A stretch of 64,000 nt of DNA, from positions 11,963,733-12,027,732 of the forward strand of contig JADWOT020000008.1 of assembly GCA_036345935.2 (NCBI GenBank), read 5' to 3'. The position numbers and the translations under genes were made by a program. The notes beneath the pieces are model-generated. The model was not told the DNA's origin, did not search any database, and was given only the letters and a program-made list of their open reading frames with translations. Source of the stretch: Taenia hydatigena (Eukaryota > Platyhelminthes > Cestoda > Cyclophyllidea > Taeniidae). Within the stretch, counting starts at the first letter, position 1, and the number at the start of each line of letters is the position of its first letter. Shown piece after piece: positions 45,901 to 58,873 of this stretch.

Positions 45901-48553
45901 ATGAGCTTACTCCTTTTTTCGCATAATCAAGAAGAGACAAAGTGAGTTATATTGGAACGAAGGTAGGGTAAAACTGAAATAATAACAAAAAAAAACAAAG
46001 TCGCGGAGTACCATTGCTGAATTCTTTCTTGATTGAAAGGAAAGATAACGGGTCCATTTGGCATAAGGCAAAAAATTGTGCTTTTGCTTAACAATTTAAA
46101 TGCATGCGTGACATTTTTTAAAATAAAGAGAGAAGGGATGCCTCTTAGGGCCTTCATTTTTAATAAGGCTAAAAACAGAGTTATAGCAAATTTATTAATC
46201 ATTTGCAATGCATTTTGCTTGTACTTCATGGAAGAAAATATTGGAAAGGTAGCAGTTAAACATCTGCCTATGCCAGCGGTGGATAGCATTGAAACAACAT
46301 GACTTGTTTGTTTATCATTTCAGCTGAGTTGCAAATCATTCTTACTTAAGTTTCAGTGAAAAAAATACTGAGTTATGCGAAGAGTTTAAGAATCTCATCA
46401 TGGTCACGAGTAAAATAACAGAACTTTTAAAACTTGGTTAGGAAGCACTTTGTTGTCTAGCAGAAGCACTGCGTGGATTTCCTGACTGTCAAAGGAGCAA
46501 ATGGCAAGGACAGTTAAAATGGAACCATTTGCACCGAGATTTACGTAGACTCACATTCTCCTGGTTAAAATTGAACATACTCATGACTACTCGACGACTA
46601 TTATTCTACCGATGATATATACAACCACAGAAGTTTGGACAAACCTCCTTTTGAATCAAAAGAAATGTTCTTTTTTAAAAAAGAACTGGGAATGCGTAAA
46701 CGAGTGATTCGAAATCCATTACCAGTTTATGAAACTGTAAGTAAATGCATCGACTAGAATGTTTGAAATATGCGTGTTGAGAAAAGGAGTATATTGAGGT
46801 GAATACCTAGATCTCCGAGTAAATAGACGCATGAGCTCCTAAGAGCTCCGCACCAACCAACTTATGATCAACTAAATTTGTGGTAAATTCCTACCAGAAC
46901 TCTGGAATATTAAAAAGCAATAAAAATTTATCGCGAAATTTGTAAACATTCAGATTGAGCAACTTGAGTGCGGACTCGAATTCCTAGAAGCCCGGACGTA
47001 ATGGAAACTATAACAAGTGTATACATGAGCGCCTCATCTTAATTCACGTGGGATGTCAAGTAAAAGACTCACTACTGGATTTACAAACTTACTAAACGAG
47101 GATATAGATAATAGTACCTGAAGGCGCCCGCTCGGTAGAGCATCAAAAATGCCATCAAGCAAGTATTCATTAAGAAAGAAGAGCGCTATTTTTTGCAAAG
47201 CGACTAAAATGCGTTTTAATGATCCGCAACACTTCCGGAAATTAGGAATATAGGATAAAGTTAACTGCGAGTGCGGAGTTTGTGGTCTTTTGAAGTGAGT
47301 CAGAACTATGCAAAAACAAACTAACAAAAGTGGCAAACCATGCGAGCGTTTTAGTCTACATTATCCTACCTCTACCCTGGGACAGTACCCATAGACTCAA
47401 CGTTCCGTATATTAATAGGAAATCGCCCTCACAGATGTGTTTAACTGGAACTTAGAGAGACTTATACTTAAATTGATGAGAGAAGTGAAATTTAGCTTTA
47501 GTTAATGTAGCTTAACAGATAAGAAGCATCCATTTAAAGTGCATGACTAAATTGCAGCACCCCAGGACCCCCTTGAAGACAAAAGAAGCCATAGCACCCG
47601 AAAGGTTTTGATATAATTGAAGCACAGAGGGGCTGGGGGTTATTGGCATAAGCTGCAAGCCAGCATTTTTGAAGAGAGCACAACGGTGAAAACTCAAAGT
47701 GATCACTTTACCAAAATCGAGGGTTAAGCGTACGGCAAATTAGACTAATAGCCTCATCCACAGGAGGAAACAGTTTTGGATTTCTGATAGCTGCTCACTT
47801 TATGCCATCAAATATGGACCGCGATTCGGTACATTCTTGCGGATAAAAATTAGACAGTACAAATATTGCAACATAAGCCCCATGTATAAGCTGATATAAT
47901 GCTCTTAAATGTTTGTTTAACACGCGGTTTCGCCAAAGAGGCAATTTGTGTCTGAGCCATTGTACATTTGCGTAGTGAGCTAACCTATAGGCTATGTTGA
48001 TGACTTTAATACCTTTTGTAGATCAAATATATGTGTTCTGTGTGAGTATTATGTCTTCCTTCGTCGTCAGAGGAGCCTCATGGCGCTGCAATAGTGCAGC
48101 TGTGTAGTTTTAGAAATTTAAGTAGGAATTGAAAATGAATTTTCCGGATGACAGATTTACGTAATACACGTAAGCGTACGAGTAGTTTAACACAATAAAC
48201 AAGTTTGTATAGGGCTAGGTTAAGACTAGTTTAAAAATATTAAGCACATCAACAAGTATTCCTATAAACCTTACAAACCTAAATAAAACAGATAATTTCA
48301 CTACTAATTACAATTGGTTTGCTGCTGATACTAAAAATAGGCATAAATTGGTTGTATTTTGTACCACTTGAAATGAAATGGATGGCTTGTTTAAGCAGAC
48401 AAATAGATCAGCAGAATGTTGTCACCGCTGCATTTAGATATACTGGCTATCCTTGCACGCATGCCACTTTTTACCATTTTAACTATTTTATTCGACTTTT
48501 TAAACATCGCGAAATTGCGTAGGGGACATATAACTTGATTTCTAGCATTTTAG

Positions 48554-49167
48554 AGGAATGCACATTTTATCCAGTTGTACCGCTTGGCATGACTAATCGC
48601 TACATCGGCATTTTAAATGAGCAGATTACAGCATCCTCATGGTTTTCAACACAAACTATGCCTTACTACGGTCGATTGCACATATCTGAGGGTAAGTATT
48701 GTATCGCTTATTGCTCTTAGCCTTCTTTTACGATCCCGCTGCCCGTAAGTTTTGAGTTTTTCAAAACAAACTTGAACCGATGTTAAGAGGGTGCAGGAGC
48801 ATGGGTGGCAAGAAACAATAATGACAAACAGTGGATTCAAATTGATCTTCGTAAAAGAACAATTGTTACTTCGGTAGCAACACAAGGACGTCAAGGTGCA
48901 GGCGAATGGGTCCAGGACTACTTCATTTTTTATTCTGACATGGATGTACCCGTGCAGTGGGCTGTGGTAAAAGATTCTCTTGGAGAACCTCAGGTAAGCA
49001 TGATCAACTAACCGGAAAAAAATAGTTATTTGATGGAAATACAGATGATAATACGGTGAAACTGGTGAATTTTTCTCAACCAATTGTGGCTAGATACGTC
49101 AGGCTTAATCCCCAGCGCTGGAACGGACTCATAGCCCTTCGTATGGAGCTTTTTGGATGCGAATATC
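48554..49167 (+). CDS. neurexin-IV exons 1-3: discoidin (F5/8 type C) domain
   Basis: Exons 48554-48691, 48797-48993 and 49026-49167. The domain opens at the first Cys (ECTFYPVVPLGM), goes through QWIQIDLRKRTIVTSVATQG and QDYFIFYSD, and closes with SQPIVARYVRLNPQRWNGLI and FGCEY: the two domain-bounding Cys and the RYVRL core are intact. The second intron is only 32 bases (48994-49025). An upstream exon with start and signal peptide is needed. Confidence 0.9.
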
Positions 49168-52100
49168 GTGAGTAGCAACAGTCTATGGTAGAACCATTAC
49201 AACTTCTCAGTCTAGTTTTCATCCTGTCAGCACACATTTAGTTCGTTTCTGATTTGATATGCTTAAAATTCTTGCAAATTACGTGCTAAGAACCAAATTA
49301 AGTTGCATCCGTAAGGATAGGTGATTGTTAAACAATAGCTAAATGTTTAGTTGATTATGGAATTCCAGTGTAATGGTCCTCTTTAATGCTTAGCAGTCAA
49401 AATGGTAGTTTGCGTTGTTAAATGGATGCAGCTAAGGTCGGTCACGATTTACCCCATTCAGCCCTTTACTGTTAGATCCATTTACCGTTCGTTTTGATGG
49501 ACAAACCTGGATTGAGATGCTACTTGATCAACCAGGAAGAGAAACGCAAACAGCAGTTGATTTGCTGAAATTCCGTTTTCGAACGTCCAAAGTCAATGGA
49601 CTAATATTCTATGGAGACGATAGTCAGAACGACTATTTTGCAGTTGAATTGTTTCGGTAAGAAAAACTGCCTAACTGTAAATAATTGCAGCAAACTTATG
49701 TTTATAGAGGTCGTCTCCAAGTTTCTATGGGCCTCGGAATCTATCCTTGGACAACAGAAAGGATGGAAAACGTTGTAGTAGCAGGGAGCCTTCTAGACGA
49801 TGAACAGTGGCATGACGTCTCTATCATAAGAACAGGAAAAAATCTCAACATTTCTGTAGATGGCATTTCGATCTGGCGTAACCTCTCTTCCATCTTTATG
49901 CATATGGATATGAACAGAAAGGTTAGCATAAAATCAATACAGATGTTTCACTGATGCAGGTATATATCGGTGGTGTGCCGAGTTTCTCCAACAAGCGAAG
50001 TGTCACCGTGACGGAGAACTTTGCCGGCTGTATTGAAGAGTTCAATTTCAATGGGGTACAGGTTATCCGCGACACGTTGCGTTCGAAACCAGGACTCATA
50101 ATGACAGAGGAAATATGGTTGAAGGAGGATTGGTTGGACGCCCTTGGCTACCCACCGAGGGACCCTCTGCTCTGGTGGGGACCCCCAACTACTACACAGC
50201 AGCTCAACATCAGTGGATTTGCGGTTGGTGGCAATGGTGTGCTACTACAGGACTGCTTACCACCAGCTGCAGACCCTACTGTCATCACGTTCCCTCGAAT
50301 TGAACAGTCTCTGGTTTTTATTAAGATCGAGCGAAGTGGCGAAACCAGTAAGGTGACCTTTTCTATGGACTTTCGCACTTTCAACAAGGGTGGGGTACTC
50401 TTCTATCACACTGTGGACAATGACAAGAACTTTATTTCGGTAAGTTTTGCCATATTTGCGGAGTCGGATGGCCATATACATGTAGTAAACTGCCTCGGAT
50501 GCTGTGGTGGACTGATTGTCCTTGCAGTTGGAGATGGATGATATACAGGGTCATCTAATGGTAGAGATAATTCTGCCAGGGGTGAATCTGATCCGCTATA
50601 CAATGCCCAATGAGGATTCGGCAGCGCTCAACGGAACCTTCGCTGATGGACTGTGGCACTCGGTCTACTTCGAGATGAGCCAGATCTCGGTTCGCACCGT
50701 GGTTGACGGACGTGCATATACGACGCAGCAGACGTTTTTGGAACCGGTCAGTTAAACATTGCGAGTTCTTAGTGGGAAAGTGAAGGTGGAGCCGAAAATG
50801 CAACGTCAATTTAATCGAGAAAGAGGAGTAATAACTAAAAAGGTGTTTTCCATGGGATGTTGTGTTTGTCAACGAAATATTGCTATGATATTTTTGGTGA
50901 ATTTTTAAAATTTTACTGATTTATTGCACTGTAAATACTTAACAGCTATTGAATACTAATAGTTGCTGATACTACCAACTAGTAGTATTTTTAAACAGTA
51001 GAATAGGCTAACATATAGAAACTGGTCTAAACTTCTCCCACCAGCTTCACTTCGAAAAGATTTTCTACATTGGCGGCGGCCGTCCACAACGGTTCAGCTT
51101 CCAGGGCTGCATGCGACAGATCAGCGTGAACGCACAGGAGGTAGTCTGGTCCAAACTTGACCCCGAGAGTCGTTCCAACGAAATTGTAAACGGGAGTTGC
51201 CTCATTACCGATCGCTGCAGCCCAAATCCATGTAAGCATGAGGCTCCCTGCACACAGAACGGTGCGACATTCTTCTGTGACTGCACCAACACGGGCTACT
51301 CGGGCGCCGTATGCCATCAGAGCGAATACTTCACCTCCTGCTCGGAGGTTGGCTTGTTTTACGGTCAGATGGCCCCGCAGCTGCGTGTCATAATCGATTT
51401 AGACGGTTCTGGTGTGCTGGATCCATTCACTGTGCTATGTGACTTCACAGGTGAATTTGGATTTCTTTATCTACCGACTACACCTTGGGAAGAAGTAATA
51501 CTTGGTGTGTCTTATAGACAGAGGAAGTCCGGAAACACGCATTGAACACACAGATGTGGGGTTCATATCAGTGGATGGATTTCAAAATCCTGGATCGTAT
51601 AGTAGAATGCTAAACTACGGAAGAGCTTCAAGGGCTGTCCTATCAGAGTTAACACGTCGAGCCGTCTACTGTGAACAGTCTGTTGCGTATAGATGCTGGA
51701 ATGCTAAGCTCCTGGCAAAACCGCAAGGTAAGACTAGTTTGTTTAATCTGTGTTTTGCTTAATGAAGATCGGGAGGTTTCTTGCATAAGAAGACCCAACT
51801 TTGTGAGATGTGGCAATGCTTTCTACGAGGATTAAACAAAGTATTAAATAAATCTTGAATAGTTATAAAAACAGTATTTAGGCCATTTATGCCAGCACTT
51901 GTCAAGCAATTGTTTTTTTTGTGAAACTGAGGGATTGAGTTGAAGTCCAGCTTAAAGATGGATGGCTAAAAGTTAGATTAAGTTCCACAGTTTACGCTGT
52001 CCGTTTGTATAATTGATGACTCAAAGGCCAAGATGCTAAAAATTCATGCAGCTTGAACTGTACACACTTTTGATTGCTCAGGCTTTGGGGACGGGACAGA

Positions 52101-55100
52101 ATTGACATGGGGATGGTGGGTGGGTAGGACGGGTCGGCCGCGGTACTACTGGGGCGGCGGGGTACCAGGGCTGAAGATGTGCGACTGTGGAGTACATGGC
52201 ACCTGCACCGGCAACTCTCTCACCTGCAACTGTGACGGTGACGGCTCCGACGCTCCGCCCCTCGTTGATACTGGGCTCCTCACCTTCAAAGTAAGTCCTT
52301 CCATTCTGCCTTTTCTCCTCTCTTCACTCTCAGCCGTCATATAGGTTCTAAGTTTCAGCTTCCTCTCTTCCATAGTTTCGGATTGGAGTGACTTATTCAA
52401 TGGCATTATCTCGTTTGTTCCCCTTTATCGCATCTCTTTTCCCCTTATCCTTTCATCACCTTCTTTCTTCCCCCCATGGCAGCAATTTATCAAGTCTTCA
52501 GATGATAATCCTCCAGCTCCTCCATTTACTTGACTCTCCTACATTATTTTGACCCTTCCTTTTAATACTTTTCTTCTTTTCAATGATTACTCAAAGACTT
52601 AGCTTTATTTTTTTAAACGAATAGCCATTTAGTGTCATTAAGTTTTGATACACTTCCATTTCCTTCCCAAAATCGCTATTTCCTGTTTTGTTTCTTTATT
52701 CGAGGTTAAGACAGCGCTTTATCAATACTTCATCCGCAGTTATGTCTCCCGAAAATTACCTGACTGACTGCGTTGGGAAAATGGTACAGGTTTTTCCTTC
52801 ATTCTTTCTTTTTGGGGTGGTGCTCACACTTTCTTCTTCCCTTTCCTCTTCTCTGTTTCTTCCCCTTGCCACCGCGCCATTTCTTTTAAGCGCTACTAGC
52901 CAAAGCTTTCCTCCTACGTTGGTGCGGATACTTAGTGGCTGCAAAAGTGGTTGGACAACTTTCCATCCTTCGCTCGCCCTTCATTCCTTCATTCACTCTC
53001 ACTTCTCTTCCCCGCACAGCTGACAACAAGTAAGACTGATTAAGTTATCTCACAAATTTCCTCTCGTACTTCTGTGTATGAAGAGGTAATTTTAGAGGTA
53101 GAAAGTGATTTTCATTGTTATTTCTCTCAATGGAATTATTATAGCGCCAACGATTTCATAGATAATTCATTTAACGCGGAGACAGCGTTTCGATACAGAA
53201 ACTGCTGTCACGTTTTGTTATGATGCCTTCCATACTCTTTTCCATCTTTTAACATCTCACTTTCTGTCACTTGCCTGCAACACTGCTTTTGGGCAAGTCG
53301 GTGTTGAGAAAACATAAAAAGGCGTTCAATTTTCATCAATTTCATACACAGGAAGCTCTTCATAGTCGCAACACCCGGGATTCGAGACCTTTCGAAAAGA
53401 GTCTTCCTTTTATTTCTTAAAACACCTTTCTTATTATTTTTTTCGCACTTCTAGCTTCGTGGAAGTGGAAGCATCTGCTAAGCGGAGAAAAGTCTTTGAT
53501 AAACCCTTTCCTTCTATCAGGGCCATATACTGGCTGCCGTACATCATGCACGAATGAACCATTCTTTGTGAAACAGTCATTACTAAGGGAATTCTCCGTT
53601 GATGGCACTTTCTTCATGGCACCTCTAAACCCCATTCTTAATGAATATGCAAGCTGATCATTGTTGACATCGTGTGTGGTATGAATCATTGAAATGCATT
53701 TTGTATTGACTAGAAGAATATCTTATTACATTCAAGAAATCACGCAAAATTTATATCTACGAAATTCTAAGGAACATTCTTTAATTTAGATTAAATAACC
53801 CAACTGCAGATGTTATAATAAGGCCTACCGATTAGCATCGGTGCCGATGAGCGTACAAATAGGTCTGGAGGATAAAGGCGTGTCTGAAGGACCGTGCACC
53901 CAAACACAAGCTCAACCTTTGAAGAATAAGAAGTATGACATGGTTAAATATGTTGTTAAATGGACACCACAGTATTGGGGAACGGTATAATGGCTTAATA
54001 ACTTTAGCAGCGAAATTCGTAATTTGCGTTAATGTTGGAGCCACTGCAATTTTCACAGTAGGCTGTCTACCCGTTGAGCTGCTACACACATCCGCATTTA
54101 TTATGCAAACCTCCCACCCGCTTTACGGTAATTAAGTCGACAACAAACCAGTGACATTATTTACAAACTAATGTCGAACACTGTCATACCAGATTGATCG
54201 CATCATACCCTTTGCATTAGGAAGATTGTAACACTATACAGGTACTTGTCTAGACGTGCACTGCCTCGATATCAATTTCTACCAGTTTATTTTTTTATGG
54301 TACAGGAGGATTTGCCCGTATGGGAGGTGCGTTTTGGTGACACGGGTACTCTGGCAGACGAGAAGCGATCGGAGTACAGTATCCAAGATATGCGCTGCAG
54401 TGGAGACCGCTTCTTTGACAATACCGTTACTTTCGTTAAATTGGACGCCAACCTCGAACTGCCATCCATCTTTGCCGAGTATGAGTTTGATATGAGCTTC
54501 CTTTTCAAAACCACCATCAAGGACGCCGTGCTAATGCAAAATGTGGGCAGAAAGTCAGGTCACTTTTTTGAGCTACGAATCAGAAGTAAGTATCTGTCCT
54601 TTCTCATCTGTTTTTGTTCCCACACTGAAGGTGATGGAGACAGCCTTCGCCTGGAAAATAGTGAAGTGTATTATGTGTAGGGAGGTAAAGAACAGGGGAA
54701 AATAATGTTAACAGTTCATTGGGTATGGCACGATAAGTAAACAGACAAACCAACTGCTACATTTTCTAGTTAGCCGCATTATGCTGAATTATAGACAAAT
54801 AACGATAGTAAAATGAGATTATTTGTGAAAGAATGCAAAGCAAAATGAACGCGTTTTTGTTTGTTGCAATTTGTTGGCCTTATTTTTTACTCACGTAGGT
54901 GGGATTGCTTTCCGCTTCGCCTTCAATGTTGGCAATGGCCTGCAAGTTCTCGAAGTAACTACAGCTTATTGGCTCAACAACAACCAGTGGCATGTGGTCC
55001 GATTGGAGCGCAATCGGAAGGAATCACGACTCATTGTTGACACAAATCCCGCTAGAGTGCTCGTTGAGCCTCACGAGCGCTCTTTCCTCATGTTCAACTT

Positions 55101-58020
55101 TGACCAGCCGCTCTTTGTCGGGACCACACAGGTGACAGTGCCGTGCCTACTGAATCGGCATTAAGTAGCGGCTTTATTAACTGATAACTGGTTAAATCGA
55201 TTCAGGCCTTCACTGATGGATACGTCGGGTGCATATCGAACCTCCTAGTGAATGGAGTGATCCAAGATATTCGTGGTATCGTCGAGAGGGGGGAAACGAC
55301 TTACGGAGTGCGACCAGGTTGCCAGCCTAGGTGTGAAACAAAGCCTTGTCTCAATCGTGGAGTGTGCAACGAATTCTACTCCCACTACTACTGCGAATGT
55401 GGACTCACGCCTTTTCGCGGATTCATCTGCGGTCGAGGTCAGTCCGTGCTATCATGGAAGTCACAGCGAATTCCTATTTAGGGCCTCATCAAGTATCAGC
55501 TATCTCCAGACTTGTGGGTACATTGGCGGTTAATAGTGTTGGGACCAGCTTTCACTCTTATCCATGAGGACAACGAAGCATTTTCTTTTAGCGAATTTGC
55601 GTTAGCTTCAAATCGTTAGCATCATTACCTACTTCATCACTTATATTTTTGTTTAACTTCTAAGCAACGATAGGGAATTTCCGATTAGTATTACAAGGAG
55701 GTGGAAGTTAAGTGATAGGTTCTTATTTCTAAAATGTTTTGCTCTTTCCAAAGACTGACAAGTACAAATGCTTATAGAATTAATCTAGGCTTATTTTGTG
55801 TTTGACTTATAATTTCTTTTCAAATTTCATTCCCCTATCTTCTTCATAATCAGTACGATAACTTCGGAGTGTTTTTGAAACCCCACTTAAAGATTCTTTC
55901 AAAGAAAACAAGATTTCACGTGCTGATCTATTTAAAACATTAGTGTACAAGAGTATACAATGAGATGATTTATTTCTTACCATCGTCGACGCTACTTGCA
56001 CATCAAACACTCCGCTAATGCTGCGGATCAAACGATGTCATAGCTTCGCCTGTGGTGCAAGGAGGTGATACCAACATTAGTGCATCGAACGAAAGCCGGT
56101 CTGGATAATCAAATTAGAGCCTGGATACACCAACACCACGTAATTTCATTACAACCGATCTGCTTGTCTTACGCCACTCATGATACACAATTATTATTTA
56201 ATCTGAAGTTTTGTTTTATTGATAAGAAACTTCTCTCAATAATGGCTATAACATTACATTGTCTAAAAAATTTTGAATGGATTTCACTAAGTAAATTTTC
56301 GTCACTCAATGCGGGTCCCCAGGACACTCAAATCATTTCCTCTGGAGGTTACAGCTCAACCAATTTTTATTGCTTATTTTGACTCAAAACCCTAAAATGA
56401 ATCCCTCGTAAATTATCGACGCGAAGAACTAAATGAAGATTTATGCTTACCACAACCTTATTGTTCCCTTTGACTAAGAGGTCGGTGGCACCTTCAACAA
56501 TGGCCCAATGGTGAGAATTGACTTGTCCAGCATGGGTGATAGTTTTGGCACACTGGAGGAGTACATAACGGTGGGTTTCAAGGCGAAGGCGAAGAAGGGA
56601 ATTCTCATGCAGATGTTGGGCGAGGGCAAGACGAATTACATAATCGTTCGGGTGAACAACAACGGTGGAATAACTATTGAGTTTGATGTGGGCTTCGGTC
56701 GCTTTGAGGTGACCACCAACTATATCGTCGACTTATCCAGTGGCCAGCATCACACAGTTAAGGCTTGGCGGACGCACATTGGCCAGGTGTGGCATTTACA
56801 GGTAACAAGGTTCACCATTGGTCCCTAATTTTTGGAAAATAAGTAAAAGATATGGGAACGGTTTTGCTTATCAATAGGTAGATGACTATCCGGAAATTGT
56901 AAAGGACTTTAGACCCATTCTCTCAGAGACAGCGGATACAAGACTGGACAAGCCCAAGTTCCTCTTTCTCGGAAGGAACGATTCGATGCCCAAGAGCAGC
57001 GGTTTCGACGGTTGCATGTATGGTGCTCAGTGGAATAATCTTTTCCCGCTTCGCATGATCTTTGAGGATCCAAAGAATCCCAAAGCATACGTGGAGCCTC
57101 CAGGTAAGTGCACGATTTGCCATTTGAGTACCTGCACGGTTGAATGGAATGAATAAGTGCGTACATGAATTGTAGACTCAGTGACGGAAAATAAGTGTGG
57201 TTTTGAGGAGATACTGCCAGTCCCCGAGCCGGTCGAAGTTCGACCACCCATTCCATTCCCTCCCAACTTGACACTCGTTGGCACGATTGAGGATCTCACT
57301 CGACAGCGTATGATTTTTGGAAGTAAGTAGACTTAAATGTCCTTTACCAGTTATTAGTGATTTGAATAATCTTTTTCCATCGGTATTAAGAGTGCCTAAC
57401 AATCATTCAAAAAAATCAACTTTTAATGGTTCTTAACCGTTTGTTTTTGCAATGTTCTGATATTGCTAGATCAAATACTGCTTCCCCTTTTTAAAACGTG
57501 CGGAAATTCTCCTTTAATTGCATCACAGAAATAAAAATGAGAAGGAGCTTTGAGACTGTTACTTATGCGAATACTTGCATTGCAAAATGGAAGAGATGTC
57601 CATGTTAATTTTTTCAGAATATTTTGCACCAATCTTGGACCCTAAAGCTAAAATATATTAGTGCGTACAGAAGAAAAGAAAGACCCATAATTGTTCCCAT
57701 CTCTCCATAAATGTCCCAGCTATACGGATGTAACTAATTTAAAAATAGGACTTGAGTAGAATTTCACCCGCTTATCAGAATTCTTATGAATCCCGAAACT
57801 TTATCCCCCTTATTCCTTTTTAGTTGTGGGGAGTCTGTTGGCTTTGTGCATCCTAGCCCTCCTCATTGTATGCTGCCGGAAGTTCACTCTGAAGCAGGGC
57901 TACTACCGGACAATGGAGGCCAAACAAGTGGCGGACAATGTGAACACCGTGGATGAAGCCTTGGCCTCGCCCAATACGAATCTTCCCGAGGCTCGGACAA
58001 ACCGAGAGTGGTGGCTCTGA
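48554..58020 (+). CDS. neurexin-IV / contactin-associated protein (CNTNAP) family, 5' exon missing
   Basis: Seventeen exons join in phase into 1343 residues ending in TGA: 48554-48691, 48797-48993, 49026-49167, 49476-49656, 49708-49921, 49960-50439, 50528-50746, 51045-51450, 51518-51727, 52082-52290, 54306-54585, 54899-55131, 55206-55437, 56479-56801, 56878-57103, 57176-57322, 57824-58020. Domain order is that of the family: discoidin (F5/8C), LamG, LamG, EGF, fibrinogen-like, LamG, EGF, LamG, one membrane helix and a short cytoplasmic tail. Such proteins build septate-type junctions and, with contactin, organise axon-glia contacts; the tail binds band-4.1 proteins. Here the juxtamembrane CRKFTLKQGYYRTMEAK resembles that 4.1 motif, and the C-terminus EWWL resembles a hydrophobic PDZ ligand (EYFI in vertebrate relatives). 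Signal peptide and start codon were not found. Confidence 0.95.
49476..50439 (+). CDS. neurexin-IV exons 4-6: first LamG and start of second
   Basis: Exons 49476-49656, 49708-49921 and 49960-50439. Landmarks are FTVRFDGQTW, GLIFYGDDSQNDYFAVELFR, QWHDVSIIRTGKNLNISVDG and VYIGGVP...FAGCIEEFNFNG, the standard laminin G pattern. The intron between exons 5 and 6 is 38 bases. The last part (SMDFRTFNKGGVLFYH) begins LamG 2. Confidence 0.93.
50528..51450 (+). CDS. neurexin-IV exons 7-8: second LamG, EGF 1, start of fibrinogen-like region
   Basis: Exons 50528-50746 (donor CCG|GTCAGT) and 51045-51450. LamG 2 continues (GLWHSVYFEMSQISVRTVVD, IFYIGGGRPQRFSFQGCMRQ). EGF 1 is CSPNPCKHEAPCTQNGATFF plus CDCTNTGYSGAVC with all six Cys. 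The fibrinogen-like part starts at SCSEVGLFYGQ. Confidence 0.93.
51518..52290 (+). CDS. neurexin-IV exons 9-10: fibrinogen-like region
   Basis: Exons 51518-51727 and 52082-52290. It reads DRGSPETRIEHTDVGFISVDG, later VYCEQSVAYRCWNA, and GVHGTCTGNSLTCNCDGDG. As in other CNTNAP members it is a shortened fibrinogen C domain. A Trp/Gly/Arg-rich insert (WGWWVGRTGRPRYYWGGG) in exon 10 stands out. Confidence 0.9.
52291..54305 (+). other. intron 10 of neurexin-IV
   Basis: The longest intron between recognised neurexin-IV exons (2 kb). Pyrimidine-rich throughout its first 700 bases; ORFs there (for example 52688-53023) are low-complexity Ser/Phe/Leu and not supported as coding. Confidence 0.7.
54306..55437 (+). 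CDS. neurexin-IV exons 11-13: third LamG and EGF 2
   Basis: Exons 54306-54585, 54899-55131 and 55206-55437. EDLPVWEVRFGDTG is a family-specific link after the fibrinogen-like part. LamG 3 shows FEYDM-type strands (AEYEFDMSFLFKTT), NQWHVVRLERN and FTDGYVGCISNLLVNG. EGF 2 is CETKPCLNRGVCNEFYSHYY plus CECGLTPFRGFICG. Confidence 0.93.
56479..57322 (+). CDS. neurexin-IV exons 14-16: fourth LamG and juxtamembrane region
   Basis: Exons 56479-56801, 56878-57103 and 57176-57322. The exon 14 acceptor is the AG at 56477-56478 (GAG GTC GGT), not the second AG, because only this keeps the phase-1 join from CGR. LamG 4 has EEYITVGFKAKAKKGILMQM, then FLFLGRND and GFDGCMYGAQWN. A Pro-rich stalk (PVPEPVEVRPPIPFPPN) precedes the membrane. 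Confidence 0.92.
57824..58020 (+). CDS. neurexin-IV last exon: membrane helix and cytoplasmic tail
   Basis: The acceptor tcctttttag completes Ile in phase 1. The helix IVGSLLALCILALLIVCC is followed by RKFTLKQGYYRTMEAK (4.1-binding-like) and a short tail ending TNREWWL, with a TGA stop at 58018-58020. Confidence 0.93.
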
Positions 58021-58873
58021 TTTCGTACCTCATTTCGTACCATCACTTGTCATTTACTCTGTTGGGTGACTGACTGAAGGTGATGTAATTGCTAAGGCGC
58101 TCGTGGGTGGTCTGCGTAAGTGAGCACTGCTCACACTTATCGACTGAGTCGGGGCTGTGATCCCCTCTCCCTCCTCTCTGCTAATTTATTATTTATCTGA
58201 AGCGATCCAGTGAAGGCACCAGTGCGCCTTTTCTCTAACTGATAGTTCAAAAGTGAAGATAATGACAAGCAATTGTCTGATTAGCCAAAATAAGAGGATA
58301 AACTCAGTTTTGGAGCTCATCAAACATAATGATTACTGACGAAGGGTGTGATTTACAAGTTTAACTTGATGCCCACTTTGTGGCGCTTAATTGTTAATCC
58401 CTCAATGTGTGTTGTGAAACAAAGAGGGAAGACAAAATAGGAAACTAGAAAACAAAGTTCTTCTCTCAATGGGGCGATTATGACTTATTCGATTGTTTTG
58501 AGGTAGTTTGACAAATTAGCAGCGAATATCAAAGTTCCTCATGATATTTACGGCCACTCTGTTTACTTATCGCCATCCAGTTCTTTGCACTGGCAACGAC
58601 GTATGACGGAGATTTTAGATAACTTACAAGCAAAAGCCCTTTCAAAGCAGGAGAAGACAAATGCGTCTGGAACCAATTGGCATCGAAAACTCAAAATTGG
58701 CCTAATTCACTGATAAAAGACCTGGTCGAAAGACAGTAGGATTTTTCAGGTACGCTAGATCCATTTTGGCTGTTTTTAAAAGAAAAAAATGAAAGCAAGC
58801 CGACTTGAAGTAGACGTTCAAGTCAGTTTGGCAGACCCGAGGCGTGATGTAAAGGTCCTTTCAACTTGGCGGT
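58021..58873. other. 3' flank of neurexin-IV
   Basis: No ORF or element recognised. The first canonical plus-strand AATAAA after the stop is at 59492-59497, so the 3' UTR may be long or use a variant signal. Confidence 0.4.

Noticed and set aside
52688..53023. 111-codon ORF in neurexin-IV intron 10
   Set aside because: Low-complexity Ser/Leu/Phe sequence from a pyrimidine-rich intron; the flanking exons join in phase without it.
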